Counted from the stretch's first letter, positions 10,400-23,544 are shown. The stretch is 64,000 bases of DNA from Typhlomys cinereus (GCA_023101885.1 JALPQD010000635.1:496001-560000), one strand, 5' to 3'. Notes: generated from the sequence alone by a model not told the origin. Translations and numbers: made by a program.

Positions 10400-10679
10400 G
10401 CGGGTCACCAGCCGTAGCCCCGCCCCTCGGCCCCGCCGCCGCCGCCGCTGCCGCCGCTGCCGCCGCCGCCGCCGCCGCCGCCCGGGCTGCGGCTCCTCCT
10501 GGCCGGCTCGGCGCTGTCTCGGGTCGCGGCGTGAAGCCAGGGCACGGCCGGCCGCCCGCGCCGCGAGCCACCGCGGCTGCGCTGCTGGGACCCGCTGGAC
10601 GGCCCGAGGGCACCGACGGCGGCCGCCGCGCTCCCGCCCTTGCCCGCGGTGCCGCCGCCCCAGCCCGCGCCCCCGACAG
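10400..10679 (+). other. LRRFIP2: LRRFIP2 exon 1, non-coding (3' boundary defined)
   Basis: The 3' boundary is a strong donor, CCCGACAG|GTAAGG, with the intron starting at 10,680. The 5' boundary is only inferred from the ETS and GC boxes just upstream. The exon is extremely GC-rich. The frame open through it (10,396-10,683) is an artefact of CCG triplets. The next exon has an in-frame stop before its ATG, so this exon is 5'UTR, as in other mammals. Confidence 0.7.
10434..10482 (+). repeat. (CCG)n tract in the presumed 5'UTR
   Basis: About 16 CCG triplets with two CTG interruptions (GCCGCTGCC), in or just before exon 1. It is open in every frame and gives poly-Ala frames on both strands. A CGG-type repeat in a CpG-island 5'UTR is a typical place for length polymorphism. 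Confidence 0.9.
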
Positions 10680-13009
10680 GTAAGGGCCGGCGGGGCTCGG
10701 ACGCCGCCTGCGCCCGGCGCGGGGCGGGGCTGCCCCGGGGACGGCTCCCGCCCGGGGTCGCCTGGCCCGCCGCCGGCTCCCGCGTCCGCCCCGCGCGGGG
10801 ACCCCGGGGTTACGCCCCTCCAGGAGGCTGCGGGACCTGCGGCTGCTGACCCCGGCGGTCCCCAAGCCCACCCGGCCTCCGATCTGTCCCGGGCGCAGCA
10901 CCCCCGGACGCTGTCAGGCTGCTGGACGGCGTAGCTCCTTAAAAATTCCTATTTGTAAAAGGGGGTTCCCCTTCCCCTCCCGATCTCCTCCTCCTCTTCC
11001 TTCTCGACCTGAGCTGCAGCGCGCGCTCCGGCCGGGCGCCTGCCCTGCCCGGGGTTAATGCTTGACGAATACGAGGCGTTCTTCGCACCCAGATTTGCGT
11101 TAGATCGCTCCACTCGGGCCTGGTTTCTCTTCGCCGGGGACCACCTTAAGAAAGCCCGGAGGGGGGCAAAAGAACCAGTTTGAGTGTTCGCTTTATTCTT
11201 ATTTCACTGTTTTTTGTTTTGTTTTTGTTTTTTTTTTTTGCACCCCGGGAGATGGCAGATAGCATTCTGTGGTTAGGGGAGCTTCCCCCCCTCTTTGATT
11301 TTTTCATTTAGTGACTCAGCATTTCTGCTATAATATACTGTATTGTGGCTTGATTGATTGAAAACGCTATGTAAGGATAGAGTGACTCCCAACTTTTTAA
11401 TGTTATCACAATGGGAGGGGTTGGACCAATGGACGGAGGAGGTGAAGCGCAGAGTATATGGATAGATGTGTCCTTAATCGGTGTTTAATATTTTTTCCTC
11501 CAAAATAGCATTTTACGTAGTGACTAGATAGGAAAAAGTGCAGTCATTGTAGAACACATGGGTGAGTTGGGAAGTATTCTAAGTTTGAAAGTCTTGAAAA
11601 GTCAACCCTGTTTCAACCAACTTGACGCTCTTTTAACAAATGCGGACATGATGACTTGGTATTATAACACACTCATAGCGAGTAAGAATTTCGGAAAGTA
11701 TGACTTATTTAGGAAATTATGTCACTCTGTGAATCATTGATACGGATCTTCTAACTGAAGTGAGCTGTTTTGTTTCTCCTTGTTGGATGCTTTTGCTCAT
11801 TTTATAGGAAGAGCTGCATAGCGTTTTCTTAGGTTTCGTAGCTGGGTGGTTATTATGAAGTATGATGAGGAAACAAATTGGCAGAATGCTCTGGATTGTT
11901 GTGATTTTAATTATTCCCCCCCCCCTTTTTAACCAGATGTGAGAAGATAAATGAAGGAGTTTAGAAGCCAGGTAAATGTCAGTGGAAAGGAGGCTGCCCA
12001 TCACTAAGGTAGGAAAAAGGACTTTGCAAGAATGTGTTCTGTATAAAACAGTTTTTCCAGTGAAAGACTTAGCATTGTTTTATTCTGTCCTTAGGAGAGC
12101 AGAACGAGATGGTACCGATCCATATTCTCTGATAACGTGTACTGAAGTTATGGTTTATTTTTGGAATTGACTAATTTCAAACTAGAAATAACTTTTTATT
12201 ACTGCAGTGTAATTCAGTCATCTTAATCTTTCAAATGTGAAACAAAATAACTTCAAATCTCAGTGTTCTTGATACGCAGAAACTTTTCCTTCTTTTCAGA
12301 GTCTAGCTTATTTTGCTTTGATTGACAGTGCTAAAGAAGTTCTGTTGGTTAGTTAAGAATAAATGACAAGTTTATGCTATCAATCTTGCTGAAGATTTGC
12401 CTGTAATTCTTTGATTGAATTTTGGCCTTTTTTCCTTTTTCACTTTGGATGTCCAGTCTTGTAGTCAGAGTGTTCCCTAATGTTGCTTTTGATTTTAGTC
12501 CAGCTCATATGATATTGACTTAGGAGTTTCTGTTTCTTGTAAACAGAGATTCCCTTTTGGAAAATCCCTTGTGGAAACCACCATGACAATCTTGCTACCT
12601 AAACAGGCAAGAGAAATCTTATGTCAGCTCCATAATGAAGGGAAAAAGAGGAAAGTATACTTTGGCCAATACAAGAGCACACTTATTAATCTAGGGAGCA
12701 ATTTCTTGTGAAAATCTTTGTGGATTGACTTCCTGCTTCTAGTGTGAAAAATGAGTTGTTGATGGGGGCGGGGTCTGTCTGCAGCACAGTGGAGATGTAG
12801 ATGAGGATTATTTAAGAGGAAACAAGATGCTTCTGTCCTCATCCTAGGAGTGCACCCTGCTGCCTGCACAAAGTGCATTTCATGGCTTTTTCCTTTTCAG
12901 TACTTGCCTGTTCTCTGGAGGATCTGAGTGAGAGATGGTCCCTTGAGTGGGCAAGCAGCCCACTTATACAGTTTGCAGAGTGGACTCTCACCGCCGTTCA
13001 AACCAAGCT

Positions 13010-13175
13010 TTAAAAAAATATAATTGATTTATTTGAGAAAGGAGAGGGTGGGCTGGGGAAGGTCAGACAATCTTTCAGAAGTCAGGTCTCTCCCTGCACC
13101 ATGTGGACTTCCAGGGATCAAACTCATGTCTTAGGTTTTCGAGCAGGCGTCTCACCTGCTGAGCCATCTTGCTGT
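13010..13175 (-). repeat. Old B2-type SINE
   Basis: TTTCAGAAGTCAGGTCTCTC, CACCATGTGGACTTCCAGGG and CACCTGCTGAGCCATCTTGC. Confidence 0.7.
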
Positions 13176-14249
13176 TCGCAAACCAAACTTTTAAAACTTA
13201 AGAAGGAAAGGGATTGAGCAGAGTCTGCCTTGTCAGTGAAGTCATTTTGTCCTTTTCTCCATTTGCCTTTGTCAGTAGTAGATGGGAAGAGATCTTTGGA
13301 AGTAATTGTTTGGTGGTGCACTTTGCTCTTTAACTTTGGAAACTTTTTGATTGGCACTGCATTAGGCTGGACTTAAAAGCGGTCAGGTAGAAGCTGGGCT
13401 TGTCGTGTGCCGTAGTTTTTTATTTGTTCTTGTTCTGGTAATAGGAGTGCAAGAGAGAATTCTGTTTTTTTGGATGGTCCATGCGTGCATGCTTTTGTTT
13501 TACTTTTTAGCAGTAAGGAAAGAAGTAGGTGAAAGAGAGAAGAAATGGTGCTCTTGAAAGGAGAAGCTGCCAGTATGGGTTCAATAACATCTGTGACCTA
13601 TTTTCTTTTTGCATTTGTGTAACTTTTCAAGTTGATAAACTTGTAAATGTTATATGAGGAAAAGTAAGTTTACTTTCTACCACAAATTGCTAGCCTTTTG
13701 TAACCCCACCCACTAGACCAAGCCTCCTCTATTACTGGTTTCTTGCATTTCCTCCAGATCCCCAAATACATACACAATTACATGCATTTAGAAGCACCCT
13801 GCATCTTTCATTTTTACCCTTGATATGTCTTAGAGCTTTTTCTATATTAGCACGCTAGTCCATCACATTTTATTTTAAAAAGACCGGATGTCCTGCCTTG
13901 TGTAGATGAACCACGACTTGTCTCTTTCCATAATTTGTCATTCCCTAGTAATAAACATCAGGCTGTTTTTAGCCTTCTGCAAACACTGCTAAAAAGAAAA
14001 GTCTGTAAACCAGGCTTTGCACTAGTTATGAACATGGAATGAAGTTTTGAATATGTGATGGTGAGTTTTGAATGTGTGATGGTGAGGCTGGGACTTCAGT
14101 TGTGAAAATTTATTTCAGCTCTTTATTGGATCTTTTAAAAATTATTATTACTATAGGAGTTAGCATTTTTCTAAGACTTGTAGAAGGAGAGAGGATTTTT
14201 AAAAAAATTACTTACCCAACTCTGTGTTTGTAAAAGTATAGTGAGTTGG

Positions 14250-14355
14250 GCTCCCCTAAAATCATATCACTTGGGAGGCTGAGACAGAGGTTGAGAATTT
14301 GAGGCTAGCTTGAGCTATATAGCACACAATGAGATGGTGTCTCAGAAAACTAAAT
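14250..14355 (+). repeat. B1 SINE fragment
   Basis: ACTTGGGAGGCTGAGACAGA, TTTGAGGCTAGCTTGAGCTA, GAGATGGTGTCTCAGAAAAC. Confidence 0.7.
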
Positions 14356-14464
14356 TGCAAATGTATTTTATTTTTACTTATTTGAGGGAATTTGAAAGAG
14401 AGAGGGGGCAAAGATAGAGCATGCACATGTACTGTGATGTGTATATGGAGGTCAAAGGACAACT

Positions 14465-15010
14465 TTTTAAAAAAGATTGTTTTATTCTTTTGGAGTTCAT
14501 ATGTGAATACAGTGTCACTTTCACCCCATCACCCAATCCCATTCTTACTCCTTTTCCAACTGTGTGCTGCTTACTGAGTTTCCTCTGGTTGCCCGTATTG
14601 GCACGTGTCTGAGCACTTGCTGGAACACGGATGATGTCAGTGGATGTACCAGAGGAAGGAAAGTGGCGTCTCCTTCCACCCAGTCTGGCATGAAGCCTCA
14701 GTATTCACCTGGAAGGTGAGGAGCCTCTTCAGATCCGGCCCCTCCCTGGCAAAGTGTTGACAGGACGCATCTTGTGCGGGTCAGTGGAAGCAGAGCAGCT
14801 GCAGTGAGTTGTTGGATGCAGCAGCCCTGTCGTGTCCAGAAGGTTCTTCTGGCAGCGCGCCTCCCCACCCTCAGATCCTTACATTCTTGCTGTCCCCTCT
14901 TCCATAATGATTCCTGAGCCTTGGTGTGGGAGGTGCTTTAGATGTCCCATTTAGAGCTGTACAGTCCACTTACTTTCTGCCAGTTGTGATTCTCTGTATT
15001 AAACGCCTTC
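14465..15010 (-). repeat. Rodent L1 3' end (Lx-like), antisense
   Basis: T-rich start, then TCTGGCAGCGCGCCTCCCC, TCCATAATGATTCCTGAGCC and GTGCTTTAGATGTCCCATTT, which resemble rodent L1 3'UTR sequence as I remember it. No coding sequence remains. Confidence 0.6.
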
Positions 15011-15394
15011 CATTGCAAAAGGAAACTTCTTGATTGTTGAATGTTCTTCTAAACTGTGGATACAGTGGTAATTGTTAAGAGGCAGGGTGATATGTCCTTA
15101 GAGCTAAATCTTACTAGTTTGTTCCCCCATAGGGCTCATGGCCTCCCTTCCACAGGTGCTGGCCTCCGTTACACTACCAGGCAGGTGTTCCCTGTTGAAA
15201 TGCAGGTCTTAACTCCAAGGGAGAAAGCCGGAGCTGCCCACACATCATTCATGCCGCCGTTTGCCAATGGTAGGTTGTGGCTTGCAGCTTTCCTGGGGTG
15301 AGACGCTGATTGCTTTGCTCCTCCAGCAGCTTGCATAGAACCTGGTCAGCAAGGAGGAAGCTTCCAGATCAGTGCCAGCTTGTTTTTTTCCATG

Positions 15395-15505
15395 CAGAGG
15401 ACAACTTTTGAAGTTGGTTCTTTCTTTCCAAGTAAACTTGGGGATTGAACTCAGGTCCCCAGGTTTACATACAGGTGCCTTTACTTACGGAGCCATCTCA
15501 GCAGT
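15395..15505 (-). repeat. Old B2-type SINE fragment
   Basis: TTTTGAAGTTGGTTCTTTCT, GATTGAACTCAGGTCCCCAG and TACGGAGCCATCTCAGCAGT. Confidence 0.65.
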
Positions 15506-18099
15506 CTTGCCAATGTGTTGTGTAAGTCAGTTTAAGACTTGGTTCTGTGAGCTGTTGAGAGCCGAAGGGAGGCTTACATTTTTAATTCTGAATTTATATA
15601 GATGACTCATAGCTAGGAGGAGGTTCAGAATCCTTTGTCCTTTTGAAATGGGACAGGCCAGAGGGAAAAGTAAGTGCTGAGAGGCTCAAGTATGATGAGC
15701 TGGAACTCATGAGCGGCAGTTTTCCCTGGCTGCTGCCCAGGGTCTATTTTGAGGCCTTGTCAAAACTTGCCTGACAGATCCTACCACATAACTGTAATCT
15801 GGCCTGGCCCCGCTGCGAGTCGGGGAGGCCTGCGGTTTAGGAAGAGGGCAGCTGCAGAGGGGGAGTAAAGACCATTTGCCCAAGATTAAGGCCAGGTCTG
15901 GCGTAGAAGAACCCGCTTAGCATGTCTGTCGCACATCCGGGCATCTAGGTGTTTGTCATTTGTAGTAGCATCTCCGTTTCTGTTTCCCCTTATTTATTTA
16001 CTTTGGAAAGTGGACAGTTAAGGAAAACTAAAGAGGAAAGTTTTTCAGAAAAATACGGCCAAGGAGGAGCAAGGCCCCAGCATTGATGCTTCACCTCTGA
16101 GTGCAGGAGCGCTTCGGAGAATGTTTGACAGCTGAGAACAAACATGGAGGTGGTCGGTGTAGGAGGCCGTCTGTCCGCGCCCCAGCTGACATGGCCCATC
16201 CGAGTCCTTCACTTTTGTCTCTGGGATGCTGGAATTCTGCCCTGTTGCTCAGCACTATCTGGATCATTAGCTTCTCATTCTGTTTTCCCCAGGAAAGTGC
16301 TGAGTGTCAGGAAGCGTCACGAAGTCGGTTCTATAAACTCCGCCTTTAACCCTGGCTCCGCCTGTGTGCCTCTCGGACACCCCAACCTGCTGGATTTCAC
16401 TTGGGTTTAAAGTTCTTGAGCCGATCTCGCTTCCTAGGCTAGAGGGCTGTTAAAGCACTTAGTGTCCCACCCTTTGGCCAAGGGTCACGCCGCCTGTTAA
16501 CTGACTTGTGTTCCTGAAGAACTTGAAGATCTAACCGCAGACGCAAGTCTGCAGGTGGCTTCCCCGGTTTCTGGATTAGGTCAGGTTGCTACACAGAAAA
16601 TTCAGTTTTCCTTGTGCCCAGAAATTGGGTTGTTAGCATTTTAAGTGGTGTCTTTAAGATTTATTGCGGATAGAACAAAATAAAAAAGGTGTTTTCCTTT
16701 CTTGACTTCTGTTACCTAGTTTATTCCTCTTATCCCCCCTGAGCCTTTCCCTCACAGAGAAAGAACCCTGAAAAGCAGAGATAGACAGAGGATGACTCAG
16801 ACCAAGACAACCTTACAGTCCATATTGGGCTGGTTTTCTATTTTTTAAATTTTGAGAGAGATTAATTGTTACCCCTCCCCTCGTCAAATGAATCAAAGTT
16901 CATTTTTTTTTCCATTTGTCACTTGGAACCTTGTATTGTTTTAGTTTTTCTTCATATGAATACCACATTTTAACCAGTTTTAATATAACACATCTTGTGT
17001 GCTTTGGGAAACATTTAATTTTTGAGCCACTGTGAACACTGTGTTGTTCTTTCTGTAGCCTGCTTTCAAATGGAAACATTTGTACAGCTAGGAATTAAAC
17101 AGTGTAGTGTCTACAGCAGATTAGATTGTTAAGATGCTTATTTTCCTGTTAAGTGGTTTAAATTATCTGTGTCTGATTACAAACTAGATTACAATTAGCA
17201 AATACACATGCTGCTATTTAACAAAATTAAGTATTCTAACTAAGCAGCTGGGTGATAGTAGGATTAAAGCTAAAATGCAACTTGTTGGATTTTGCTGTAT
17301 CTGTGTGAACACTCAAGAGTGACAATGAGGTCATTCCCTTCAAGTTGTCCCGCCAAGTTCACCCTTCAAAGCCCACCCCACTTTTTCATTTTTTGATTGT
17401 GGTAAAATGTAAATAGCATTACCACATTGATTTTTTTTTAAATCATGGTAAAATATACAGCATATAAGATTTAATTTTTTTTAGTTTAATGCTGGGGTCT
17501 ATAAAACCCTCTACCCCTGAGCTGCACTCTATCACTTTAAGCTTTCAGTCTGTAATTGTATAATTCAGTGTCATTAAGTATCCAACCTTCAGTGAGACCT
17601 TCACCAGCATGCATCTTCAAAGCTTTCTCTTCATCCTAAACTCAAACATTGCCCTCAGACAGTGACTCCTCACTTCTGTTAGCCCTTCTCTGAATTTGGC
17701 TGCTTTAGATACCTAGTGCAGACAGAATCACAGGATGTCTTTTGTGTCTGGCGTACTTCATGTCGCTCAATATCATTAAGATAGTTCATGTAATGTGTTG
17801 ATCATCTACCAGTGGACATTTAGGTTTCCATCCTTGGCCGTTGTGAGTAATGTTGCTATGAGAATGGGCATACAAATACCTAACATCCCAGTTTCAATTA
17901 TTTTGTGTGTATATGCAAAGTGGAGCTGTTAAATCCCGTGGTAATTCTGTCTTAAGTTTTCAGGGAACTGCTGTATCCTTTTCCATAGCAGGGACGCCAT
18001 TTTACATTCCATCAGTAATGCACAAAATTCTAAATTTTCCACATCTTTACCAACAATTTGTTATTTTTTGTTTTAAAATGTTTTGAACTTATCTATTCA

Positions 18100-18124
18100 T
18101 TCATTCATTCATTCATTCATTCAT
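18100..18124 (+). repeat. (ATTC)n microsatellite
   Basis: Six to seven ATTC units within the L1. Confidence 0.9.
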
Positions 18125-18446
18125 CATCTATTATGAAAGCCGCCTTAATGGATGTGAAGAGGTATCCCATTATGGTTTTGTTTTAAACATCTTTCTGTAC
18201 ACTTATTAGTTACTTTTGTAGGAAATTCTAGTTTTTCTCATTCCTAATTTTTTTTTGTTGTTACTTAGTTTTGGTTCTTTTCAAATTCTGAATGTTTTGC
18301 TTCATTTCAAATTCTGGATGTCAATCCTTTATTTGACACATGACTTACAAATATTTTCTCAAGTAGGTTGCTTTGTTGATAGTAAATGTTGATATACAGA
18401 ATTTTAAATCTCCATCTATTCATCTATTTTCTTTTTGTTGCTTTTG

Positions 18447-18448
<2 letters not shown>

Positions 18449-18486
<38 letters not shown>
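18449..18486 (+). repeat. (CA)n microsatellite
   Basis: About 19 CA units inside the L1, not in a SINE tail. Confidence 0.93.
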
Positions 18487-18488
<2 letters not shown>

Positions 18489-18927
18489 TTACAGTTCATA
18501 TGTTCAGGCTTTATTGCATCTTGACTTAACTGTTGTTATGACATGTGGGATATGAGATAAAGGTTAAACTTCACTCAACTGTGAAGTTCCCAGCACCATT
18601 TATTGAAAAGACTATTCATTCTTTTTTGAATCCTCTTGGCATCTCTGTTAACCATCATTTGACTGTATACATGAGGATTTATTTCTGGGCTCTGTTTATT
18701 TTGATGGTCTCTGTCTGCTGTTATCTATCTAACAACACACTGTTCTAATTACTGTAGCTTTGTAGTAAATTTTGAAACTAAGGGGTGCAAATTTTTTAAC
18801 TTTATTCTTGTTCAAGATTGTGTTGAAAATGCAAAGCCCCTCGAGATGTTAGATGAATTTTATTTGCAGTATGAGTTTTTCTACTTCTGCAAAACAAAAT
18901 AAAAAGCTCCAATCCTCAAAAAGTTAC

Positions 18928-19085
18928 TGGGGAGCTGTCAAGATGGCTGTGTGATAAAGGTGCCTGCTGCTAAGCCCAGCGACCTGAATTTGATCCCCTT
19001 CTATCCCTACATCCCATAGTGCATGTCTTCCTGTATACACACAGACACACACACACATAGGATAAATAAGTAAATGTAAACAAAA
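18928..19085 (+). repeat. B2-type SINE inserted in the L1
   Basis: GGGGAGCTGTCAAGATGGCT, then a TAAAGGTGCCTGCTGCTAAG head and a CACACAGACACACACACA tail. Confidence 0.75.
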
Positions 19086-19094
19086 ACCCCCACT

Positions 19095-19170
19095 GTGTCT
19101 TTCTGTTTGTTAGGATTTGAATCCAAAACCTTGGGCATGCTAGGCAAATGCTGCACTATTGTATCAGCCC
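19095..19170 (-). repeat. ID-like SINE
   Basis: Antisense tRNA-Ala-type head: AGGATTTGAATCCAAAACC, TTGGGCATGCTAGGCAAATG. Confidence 0.65.
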
Positions 19171-19564
19171 TAACTTTGCCACTGGGCTATTGATGGATTG
19201 TAGATTGTTTTGGCCAGTTTTGCTTGTTTAACAGTATTGTCTTCCAACCCATGAACAAAGACTGTCTCCCTTTTTCTGTGTGTCCTTGATTTCTTTTTAC
19301 AGTGTTTCATGCTTCTCAGTGAATAAACCTTTTGCTTTCATAGTTAAGTTTACGCCTACGTGCTTGATAATTTTTGAAGCTATCATAAATGGAATTGTTT
19401 TCACAATTTCCTTTTCATATTGGTGGTATCTAGAAATGCAAGCGTGTGCGTGTGTGCATGTGTACATGTTCATTTTTGTATCCTCAGGTTTTGCTGAATT
19501 TGTTCATTCAAACTTTAAAGGTTGACTAATGTTCTATGATGTATATATAACTAATTAAACAAAC

Positions 19565-19790
19565 TTTAGAAAAAAATAATTATTTGAGAGGGAGAGAGAG
19601 AGCAAACTCATTTTCAAACACCCTCTTACGTGCCATGGCGCACAGGTGGAGGTCAGGGCAACTTTCAGAAGTCAGTTCTCTCCTTTCACGCGTGGCCCTC
19701 CAGGGCTCCACATTCTGATTGGATTTCAAGCAGGGATTCTACAACTCTAGTGCTTAGAGTGACGTGGGTTTCATTGCCTCTGCTTCTGGG
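19565..19790 (-). repeat. Old B2-type SINE
   Basis: TTATTTGAGAGGGAGAGAGA, then GGCGCACAGGTGGAGGTCAG, TTTCAGAAGTCAGTTCTCTC and GGATTTCAAGCAGGGATTC. Confidence 0.6.
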
Positions 19791-20934
19791 TGGCAGGAGT
19801 CCGAGGGTGGCTGAGCTGTGTCCTCTGCTTATGGTCGCAGTGTGTGGAGGCTGTGCTGCTGACTTGCCGAGTTCCCACCAGGGACTTAACCGTGGGCAAG
19901 CGCATGAGGCTATTGTTGGGACGACTTTTCTTAGTGTCTTAGCACTGGGGCGTCTTCCTCACCCGAGGTCTTAGATGGCTCCCAGAGGCAGGCAGTCTGC
20001 TGTAGCGCTCGTCACTGTGGCTTCCTCAGGCCACCAAAGCCTTCAGCAAGTTGGTTAGCAGAGATTGGGCATAATGTAATGTAGTCGCAGAGTGCCATCC
20101 TGTGACCTCTGTCACAGCGCGCTGGCTAGAAGTAAGTCACGGGTCCCACCCACACTGATCAGATGCTGTTTACACATGGTGTGAACACCAGAAAAGGTAT
20201 TCAGGGCAGGCACCTTGAGTTCGTTTGCCTTAGCTGGTTACAAAAGAGCACATATTTTATGTACCCATTTCTGGTTGAAGAGAGACATTTGTCATTCAGC
20301 GTTACTGTCTTCAGATGATGGGAATTACTCCTTGGTCATTATTTTGCATTTCTCCGTTTCTCTTCATTTGCTTCCCTATAACATTCCTGTTGTGAAATAG
20401 TAAGTCAATAGTTGATGTTCTCATTATAACTAAGTAACTATTGTTTATTGCTCAGTGAAGTATTGTTTTTGATTGTTTCTTTGTTTAATTTTCATTTTTT
20501 TCCCAGTAGGTTAAAGTCCATTTTTTAAAAATTTCATATGTTCTTATTTATCTATTGCTTCCCATCCACAAGAATTTCTTAGCCTTTTCTGCATATATTA
20601 GCATATTTAACAAATTTATGTTTGTTAAGATTATTTTGAACAAAATAACTAGTTTGTGAAATACTGAAATATGTAAAACTAGAATAGTAATGAAAAGAAT
20701 AAAGTGAGCAACAGTACTCTTAGTAGAAGGCCAAGAAATTATGATAGATACCTCAGAAATTCTCTGAGGATACCTTTCTGGATATCTCTTCTCTGGGTTC
20801 CGTTGTCCACCCCAGTGGACATTGGTGCCGCCCTTTCCTAAATCCTGCCGTCTTCACACTTGTAGGAATATTCCTGGTCAGCAAGTGGTCACCTGGGCCA
20901 CCTTTTTGGGTGCATTTGTTAAGGCAGGCTAACT

Positions 20935-21010
20935 GCTCTTGTTGGGGATTGAACCCAGAGCTTTGTGCATGCCAGGCTAATGTTCTAATGCTAAGCTACT
21001 TCCCCAGCCA
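20935..21010 (-). repeat. ID-like SINE
   Basis: TTGTTGGGGATTGAACCCAG, TTTGTGCATGCCAGGCTAAT, AAGCTACTTCCCCAGCCA: an antisense ID element. Confidence 0.8.
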
Positions 21011-23104
21011 GGGAAACTGTAACAATCTCTAAGTCCCAGTAGTTTAATGTGCTCAAAAGATGAAAGTTTTCTCTAACGTCCTTGTCAGTTGTAAGTTGGT
21101 AGCGGAGGTGGCAGGGGTGTGTGTTCATGGTCACTGAGGGTCTCTATTTTTACCTTGGGGTCTTGGAGACCTTCACAAGTGGTCTGCATCTGAAGGCAGA
21201 TGCCAGGACAGAGAGGGAGTGACTAGACATGGGGAAAAGTTTGATGGCCAGGCCCAGACTGAGAGCAACTCATGGTTGCCCGCACTGGAGCGTCCAGAAG
21301 GGCAGTGAGGTGGTAGTACCTGACTCCAGGGACGGGCAGTGTCCCCAGAGGCTCGGACAGAAAGGGACACGGCTTTGCCGCAGGGCGCCGCCTTACATGG
21401 GCACTGCTTGGCTTTGACAGCGGGACAGCAGGCGTAGCCGAGCTATGGGGAAAGGGCCACCGTTGGGGAGAAAAGAGTCTGAGCGATTGCTGGAGCCCTG
21501 TGTGGGTGACTTATTGGGACGATCTGTTTGGCTCTCAGAAAGCCATGGCTCCCCAGAATCTCATCATCCATTGCCAAGTGTTTAGAAGACAGTGATACAT
21601 ATCTAGGAAGGTAGAGCTGGGGAAGTAACTGCCTCGTGTGTTTTTGCTTGTAGGCTCACGTCTGCTGCTCAGGAATGGCGGAAAGTCAAACAGTGCCCCG
21701 AGGGTGGGGCCACGGGGAACCACCCGTCAATGCAGAGTTAAGACAAACTGAATTTAGACGAAAACTGGGCCAGGCCACCTCATGTTCAAGGGGCATCCCA
21801 AGGGCGGTGGGGTCTTGGTGATGATAGAGTGGGCTTCCACTGTGCCTTCCGAGCCACGGTGTCTCCACCTGTAGGGTTCCCCTGGATATCAGCATCCCGT
21901 CCTGTCTTTGTGTTGGGTTTACCTACTCTATGCGCTGGTGTTGATTTTTCTGCATATTTGATGAAGCATTTGAGTAGCTAGATGCAAGGGTTGTAAGAGA
22001 GGCAAATTTTTGAGCTCTTACATGTCTTCAGTAAACAAGCCTGAGAAGAGCAGATTTAGTAGACTTTATTTAAGTTTCCTGTAGCCGTCCTTCATGAGTC
22101 TGTCTTCCTGTGTCCAGGACTATTAAATCCTCTGGATGATCTCCATTCCTGGGACTTGTAGATCTCTTCGTTCCCAGGGTTTGAAGTCCATGGAGATAAC
22201 TCACTGGGACATACCTTGGTGTGAACTGAAGACTGTCTTTGAACACTCTCCTCTTTGATCTGGCAGCCCATGTCCTTAACTTCTAGGAACTTACCAGTGC
22301 TTTCTCTGGCTCTCTCCTTCCCCCTCCTTCCCTCTCTTCTTCTCCTCCTCTCCCTCTTCCTCTCATCCTTGAAAGTGCTGGAATTATAGCGAGAACATGG
22401 GGAAGGGGTGGATAGGCCAGTATGGGAATGCGTTAGTAAACTTCTCTTTATTGTTGTAATCGGGGTGATGACACACATCTGTTATCTGAACACTTGGGAA
22501 GATCAAGAGTTCAGGCCGCCCTGGCTCCAGAAGGACATCTTGTCGCAGACACCCACAACTTTATTTTTATAAAAAGGAAAAGCCACATGCTGGTGGTATT
22601 CGGCCTTCTGCCCACAGAGGGAATGCTCTCCATTCAAGGGGATTGTTTCCAGGATTCCTGTGATACCAAAACCCAGGAATGAGTAAATCTCTTATGTGAA
22701 GTAGCATAGTGTTTGCATTTGCCCGTGCACGTCCTCTTGATATTTAAGTCACCTCTAGATCCTTTACAGCACCCAGTGCCCGGTAAGAGCTGTGCGAATA
22801 GTTGTGCCGTGATGTTCAGGGAATAATTTAATTGCTGCAAGTATTTTCTGTCCACACACCGATAAATCTGAGAGTGTGGCACCTGGAGAGAGGGAGGACT
22901 GACTTTTGGGGGGGGGAGTCCACAGCATGTGCACTTGGGTTAGCAACTCACTAAGACCCTCATAAACATTGTGCCTATATTTGTGCTGTATTTTATGCAC
23001 AGAATTGACTTTTACATTATGTTCTTAATTTTTGTTCACATTAATTACTATGAATATTGTCAAAAAAAGTTTATTCTTGGTTAGGAGAGTTCAGCTATGT
23101 TTCT

Positions 23105-23295
23105 TTTGACAAACATTTTATTTATGTGTTTAGAGGGAGAGCAAGAAAGAAATGGAGCCCAGGCATGTCATGGCCCAGGAGGGCAGAGAGCCGCGTTCAG
23201 AAGTCAGTTCTCCCTTCCACCTTGTGGGCTTCCAGGGATCATACTTAGGTTTCCAGGTTTCAGTCAGGCATTTTATACTTGGGCTGTTCCACCAG
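23105..23295 (-). repeat. Old B2-type SINE
   Basis: AACATTTTATTTATGTGTTT, CAGAAGTCAGTTCTCCCTTC, CTTGTGGGCTTCCAGGGATC. Confidence 0.65.
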
Positions 23296-23544
23296 CCAAG
23301 AGCTTCAGTTATAAGGCTCTTTTTCCTTTGGGACTTAATTCTTACCCCTTCCGTTTTAGCATTTGCAGAGGTTAGTTACATGCCTCTTAATGTGTGTTTT
23401 GATTTTTCAGTAATTCCTACCTGAGGATAAAAGCATCTGCTTGTACCGTTCAGTAAGAAGACTCTAATACTTGGTAGTATTGTTACATAGCTTATTACAT
23501 AGTTATTAGACATAGTGAAAGCAATGCACAGGTCTGGTATTTCT

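Larger units (their letters stand above)
9985..11165 (+). promoter_or_regulatory. LRRFIP2: CpG-island promoter of LRRFIP2
   Basis: GC content and CpG density rise abruptly here and fall again after about 11,165, where T-rich sequence begins. There is no TATA box near the likely start. An ETS/GABP-type ACTTCCGGG lies at 10,388-10,396, and GC boxes occur nearby (CCCCGCCCC around 10,418-10,426; a CACGCCCC motif around 10,345). This is the usual layout of a TATA-less housekeeping promoter with dispersed starts. The island overlaps a CCG-repeat tract and the exon 1 donor. I cannot fix the start site; 10,390-10,500 is my estimate. Confidence 0.85.
17380..19545 (-). repeat. Old L1 (L1M type), 3'UTR and end of ORF2, antisense
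   Basis: Begins with GTGGTAAAATGTAAATAGCA (L1 3'UTR) and continues through GTGTCTGGCGTACTTCATGT, TTTAGGTTTCCATCCTTGGC and AGCACCATTTATTGAAAAGA. It ends with ORF2-derived CTATCATAAATGGAATTGTT and TTTTGCTGAATTTGTTCATT. It is the antisense order of a mammal-wide L1, heavily mutated with no open ORF2. SINEs interrupt it at 17,490, 18,928 and 19,095. Confidence 0.85.

Noticed and set aside
10386..10901. Ala/Arg/Pro-rich open frames on both strands of the CpG island
   Set aside because: GC-rich sequence lacks stop codons. The frames are driven by the CCG tract and show no conserved protein features.
17380..19545. Possible intact L1
   Set aside because: Only the 3'UTR and decayed ORF2 end are present, with many stops and three SINE insertions. 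It is a dead fragment.
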